The notes under the pieces were generated by a model. It was not told the DNA's origin and made no database searches. It saw only the letters and a program-made list of their open reading frames with translations. Source: Ignavibacteriota bacterium (GTDB lineage Bacteria; Bacteroidota; Ignavibacteria; UBA10030; UBA6906). From it: a DNA stretch of 8,145 bases. Numbering within the stretch: position 1 is the stretch's first letter; each line of letters begins with the position of its first letter. The stretch is from NCBI GenBank assembly GCA_016209805.1, contig JACQVJ010000222.1, positions 1 to 8,145 of the forward strand, in the 5' to 3' direction. Of the stretch, positions 5,206-8,145 are shown piece after piece. The position numbers were made by a program, and so were the translations under genes.

Positions 5206-7137
5206 TTACTTTGCGAGTACTTCAACCGGGTGTCGTTGATCCAGGTGAGCTTCGAGAAATGTTGCTGCAGTTTCAGCAATCCCCTCTGGATCCAGACGTA
5301 GATCACGCTGCAATTCATCCGGAGCTCCGTGGTCTATGAAGCGATCCGGCACTCCATGAATCTTCAGTCGTATGTTCCTGATACTACGAGATGCAAGATG
5401 CTCTGCAACGGCACTACCAAACCCCCCGGTCACAACGTTATCTTCGAGTGTCAGGATATTATCGAATTGCGCGGCAATATCTTCCACAAGCGCGCCATCG
5501 AGTGGCTTCACAAAGCGCATATTCGCCACCTCACATGTGATGCCACGCTTTTCCAGGATATCTGCGGCTCTCACTGCATTCTGCACCATCGAGCCAATTG
5601 CCAGTAGAGCAATGTGGTGTCCCGTGCGAATGATCTCTCCCTTCCCTATCGGAATCGGATCAAATCCCTTCTTAAGAGGAACGCCTACTCCATTCCCGCG
5701 TGGATATCTCAACGCGATTGGACCCTGTTCATGCGTGACCGCCGTGTATAACATGTCTCGCAGCTCGCTTTCATCTTTTGGGGACATAACAACCATTCCG
5801 GGAATCAGCCGCAGATACGAGAGGTCGAAGACACCATGATGCGTTGGCCCGTCGGCACCCACAAGGCCGGCACGATCGAGCGCGAAGACAACATGCAGGT
5901 GTTGCAGCGCAACATCATGAATAATCTGGTCGAATGCACGCTGCAGGAACGTGGAATAGATAGCAGCTATCGGGACACAACCTTGCGTCGCAAGTCCAGC
6001 CGCAAACGTAACACCGTGTTGTTCGGCGATGCCTACGTCATAGAAACGGTCAGGTAATTCCTTCTGAAGGATATCCAGGCCGGTTCCGTCCGGCATGGCA
6101 GCGGTGATTCCCACGAGTTTCGGATTCTGCCTGGCGAGTTCAACAACAGCGTTGCCAAATACTTTTGTATATGCGGGAGGACCGCCGGATTTCTTTGCCG
6201 AAACCCCCGTGATCTTGTCGAACGGTGTTACACCGTGTAACTTCTGAATATCCGTCTCGGCCGGCTTGTAACCCTTCCCCTTCTGAGTGATGACGTGAAC
6301 AAGGATCGGGCCATGGTAGTTCTTGATGTCGCGGAAGATCCTCACGAGTTGAGCAAGATTATGGCCGTTGACGGGACCAAAATATCGGAACCCAAGAGCT
6401 TCAAACAACATACCCGGTGTTACGATGACCTTTATACCTTCCTCAACTCTTGCCGCAATGCTCCGAATGCGGTCACCCAATGCATCGAGCTTGCCCGTAA
6501 GATCATAGACATTGGCTTTGATACGATTGTAGGAAGGGTTAGAAATCAGCTGCGTAAAGTAATTTGAGATGGCCCAGACATTTGGAGCAATCGACATGTT
6601 ATTATCATTGAGAACGACAATAAAGTCCTTCTTGGCAAGGCCAGCATTGTTCATCCCTTCATAGGCCATGCCCCCTGTCATCGCACCATCGCCAACTATC
6701 GAGACGACTTTGTAATCTCCCCCGAATCGTTCGCGTGCCGCTACCATGCCAAGGCCGGCAGAGATTCCTGTGCTCGCATGTCCGGCGCCGAATGAATCGT
6801 ACTCGCTCTCGCTTCGCTTCAAGAATCCGCTGAGCCCGTTGTATTGGCGAATTGTGTGGAGCCGGGCCTTCCTTCCTGTGAGGATTTTGTGAGGATAAGC
6901 CTGGTGTCCGACATCCCAAACAAGTTTATCAACCGGCGTATTGAAAACGTAATGAAGGGCAACGGTAAGCTCGACAGAACCAAGGCCCGCGCCAAGATGA
7001 CCCCCCGTTTGGGAGACAACATCGATCAGGAAACTCCGGACCTCATCGGCAAGAGCTTTCAACTCTGGCATTGTGAAGTTCCTGATATCCGTCGGCAGAT
7101 TCACACGGTCCAGAAAAGGGTAACGCTGTTCACTCAT
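5206..7137 (-). CDS. dxs: 1-deoxy-D-xylulose-5-phosphate synthase (Dxs)
   Basis: Dxs condenses pyruvate and glyceraldehyde 3-phosphate, with thiamine diphosphate and Mg2+, into DXP. This is the entry to the MEP isoprenoid pathway and a precursor for thiamine and pyridoxal. The 643-residue product is complete. Visible are GGHLGAGLGSVELTVALHY (45-63) with conserved His47, DVGHQAYPHKILTGR (75-89), the cofactor motif GDGAMTGG (149-156) with NDNN (177-180), VGIAEQHGVTFAAG (368-381) with catalytic Glu372, and DRAGLVGADGPTHHG (421-435). I chose the ATG at 7137, which places SEQRYPFLD at the N-terminus and lies 25 nt after xseB. The in-frame TTG at 7188 would overlap xseB and add 17 unlikely residues; a GTG at 7149 remains possible. 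No separate promoter is evident, so it is probably transcribed with xseA-xseB, an association seen in other bacteria. Confidence 0.97.
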   Translation of the reverse strand: MSEQRYPFLDRVNLPTDIRNFTMPELKALADEVRSFLIDVVSQTGGHLGAGLGSVELTVALHYVFNTPVDKLVWDVGHQAYPHKILTGRKARLHTIRQYNGLSGFLKRSESEYDSFGAGHASTGISAGLGMVAARERFGGDYKVVSIVGDGAMTGGMAYEGMNNAGLAKKDFIVVLNDNNMSIAPNVWAISNYFTQLISNPSYNRIKANVYDLTGKLDALGDRIRSIAARVEEGIKVIVTPGMLFEALGFRYFGPVNGHNLAQLVRIFRDIKNYHGPILVHVITQKGKGYKPAETDIQKLHGVTPFDKITGVSAKKSGGPPAYTKVFGNAVVELARQNPKLVGITAAMPDGTGLDILQKELPDRFYDVGIAEQHGVTFAAGLATQGCVPIAAIYSTFLQRAFDQIIHDVALQHLHVVFALDRAGLVGADGPTHHGVFDLSYLRLIPGMVVMSPKDESELRDMLYTAVTHEQGPIALRYPRGNGVGVPLKKGFDPIPIGKGEIIRTGHHIALLAIGSMVQNAVRAADILEKRGITCEVANMRFVKPLDGALVEDIAAQFDNILTLEDNVVTGGFGSAVAEHLASRSIRNIRLKIHGVPDRFIDHGAPDELQRDLRLDPEGIAETAATFLEAHLDQRHPVEVLAK

Positions 7138-7162
7138 CGAATCATCCACGTCTATTGTCCCA

Positions 7163-7411
7163 TCACTCCTCGTCAGGATCTTCTTCAATTAAGCGAAAGT
7201 TGCCCTCGACGTCTTTGGCTAATCTTTTCATCTTCAACTCTGCCTGGGTCAGCTTTTCAACGCATGCCTTGGACAGGGTCACTCCCTCTTCATACATTTT
7301 GAGAGATTCTTCCAGGGAGACATCTCCTCCCTCAAGCTTTTCTACAATTTCTTCCAATCTCCGGAGAGCTTCTTCGAACGTTTGTTTGCTTGCGTCTTTC
7401 CTCGTTGACAT
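7163..7411 (-). CDS. xseB: Exodeoxyribonuclease VII small subunit
   Basis: The 82-residue, highly charged helical protein is the small subunit of exonuclease VII, several copies of which bind the XseA C-terminal helices. The pattern FEEALRRLEEIVEKLEGGD (12-30), then SLEESLKMYEEGVTLSKAC (32-50) and ELKMKRL, is the family core. Length agrees with the roughly 80 residues usual for the family. The acidic tail EEDPDEE is common in small helical subunits and carries no visible motif. I chose the ATG at 7411; an in-frame GTG at 7417 would add two residues. Neither start has a Shine-Dalgarno, and the xseA stop is only 9 nt upstream of the ATG, so translational coupling to xseA is likely. If so, the amber codon in xseA could also affect XseB supply. 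The stop is TGA. Confidence 0.95.
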   Translation of the reverse strand: MSTRKDASKQTFEEALRRLEEIVEKLEGGDVSLEESLKMYEEGVTLSKACVEKLTQAELKMKRLAKDVEGNFRLIEEDPDEE

Positions 7412-7420
7412 GGACACGTG

Positions 7421-8145
7421 TTAGAGTACTTTCGATGGGACCGTCCCATCATGGAATTTTATGTCGACATTATCCGGTGCACGAAGCTGTTTACTGGAAC
7501 TGACGATCTTGTTGTCCTTGTAGACTATGGCGTATCCTCGATGCAATACCTGTTCCGGATCCAATGCGAGAACTCGGTGTCGAAGTGACTGGGACATTGC
7601 TTTGAGGATTGTGAGCCGGTGCGAGATCGAGGCCGATACTCCCCTGTCAAGTTCGTCCACCCGCTGGCTGAATTGCCGAAGAAGGTCAAATGGCTTATTG
7701 AAAGAGTAACTTCGTAAGAGGTGTCGAATATTCTCTTTTCGATTACTCAACATGGCAAGCAAATCTTGGTGCATAGTATACCAATAATTGTGTACAATAT
7801 CAAGGAGAGCAAAACGGTCCTTGACTACAAGCTCCGCAGCCGCAGACGGTGTTGGCGCACGCAGGTCGGCAGCAAAATCGGCAATGGTGAAATCTATCTC
7901 GTGACCAACGGCGCTTACGACTGGGATCTTTGAAGCATGGATTGCACGTGCAACGGCGACCTCGTTGAACGCCCAGAGATCTTCCATCGAACCTCCCCCC
8001 CGTCCTACGATCATGACATCGATCTTGCCGTATCTATTGAAGTCGCGGATTGCCTCAGCGATCTCGCTTGCGGCAGTAGCTCCCTGTACCGCCACCGGAT
8101 TCAGAGTCACCTAGACGCCTGGAAAGCGGCGACGCAGGACATTCA
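7421..8145 (-). CDS. xseA: Exodeoxyribonuclease VII large subunit (partial, with in-frame TAG)
   Basis: This is the C-terminal part of XseA, the catalytic subunit that degrades single-stranded DNA to oligonucleotides. After the stop codon at 8111-8113, 229 residues stay in frame, counting Thr-Leu-Asn-Pro as 2-5. They include [19 protein letters not shown] (about 33-51), [20 protein letters not shown] with the conserved His and Asp, and [11 protein letters not shown] helical region and the closing domain [14 protein letters not shown] follow. Upstream of the stop, in the same frame, [10 protein letters not shown] matches the E. coli segment HVLKRRDPSL without a gap. The coding frame is therefore continuous across the TAG, which replaces one residue at a variable position. 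The N-terminal OB-fold lies outside the window. A GTG directly after the TAG (8110) gives the shorter open reading frame 7421-8110, but it would lack part of the catalytic domain. This may be a pseudogene, a sequencing error, or a read-through case. Confidence 0.9.
8111..8113 (-). other. In-frame amber (TAG) codon inside xseA
   Basis: The minus strand reads GGC GTC TAG GTG ACT CTG AAT CCG. The codons on both sides encode conserved XseA sequence in one frame (RRRFPGV, stop, [10 protein letters not shown]). One base change from CAG, AAG or GAG would create it. TAG also ends ygfZ and secG in this window, so it is an ordinary stop codon in this genome. Confidence 0.9.

Noticed and set aside
7138..7188. 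A longer dxs from a TTG at 7188, and a tiny reading frame (Met-Gly-Gln-stop) overlapping the xseB stop.
   Set aside because: The TTG start overlaps xseB and has no family support. The tiny frame follows from an ATG that happens to overlap the TGA; nothing suggests a functional leader peptide.
8111..8113. Genome-wide reassignment of TAG as a sense codon.
   Set aside because: ygfZ and secG both end in TAG at family-typical C-termini. Reading through ygfZ would add only nine codons, and reading through secG would run into the tRNA gene.

Overview
This is a compact bacterial housekeeping region in which every gene I can support lies on the minus strand, so transcription runs from high to low coordinates. 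No transposase, integrase, CRISPR array or phage gene is visible. The SecG sequence (QSSKGGGLAGTFGG, then VFGVRRTADFL) and the overall protein style resemble the Chlorobiota/Ignavibacteriota side of the Bacteroidota group. Clear Shine-Dalgarno sequences before secG, ribE and ygfZ argue against typical Bacteroidia. This placement is a judgement from memory of the families, not a search, and it is tentative.

Layout in transcription order. (1) 8145-7163: xseA (large subunit of exonuclease VII, entering from outside the window) and xseB (small subunit). (2) 7137-5206: dxs, the first enzyme of the MEP isoprenoid pathway. (3) 5193-4189: a Gfo/Idh/MocA-family oxidoreductase starting 12 nt after dxs. 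A good intrinsic terminator (4148-4117) closes this block. (4) 4104-2322: ribD and ribE, two riboflavin biosynthesis enzymes 13 nt apart. (5) From a predicted promoter at about 2301-2273: secG, a tRNA-Lys(CTT), a terminator-like hairpin, and ygfZ (folate-binding Fe-S cluster repair protein). (6) 598-1: a gene leaving the window that looks like an AlkZ-related winged-helix protein.

The genes are mostly unrelated core functions packed tightly: DNA repair (xseA, xseB, perhaps the AlkZ-like gene), isoprenoid precursors (dxs), flavin cofactors (ribD, ribE), protein export (secG), translation (tRNA-Lys) and Fe-S cluster maintenance (ygfZ). Short gaps suggest co-transcription of xseA-xseB-dxs-oxidoreductase, of ribD-ribE, and of secG-tRNA-ygfZ.

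I do not see a clearly new multi-gene system. The points worth a second look are: an in-frame amber codon in xseA although TAG is an ordinary stop elsewhere in the window; two genes (ribD and ygfZ) whose starts lie just behind terminator-like hairpins with no room for a promoter; no FMN riboswitch before ribD; and an oxidoreductase with Val where the family normally has its catalytic His.
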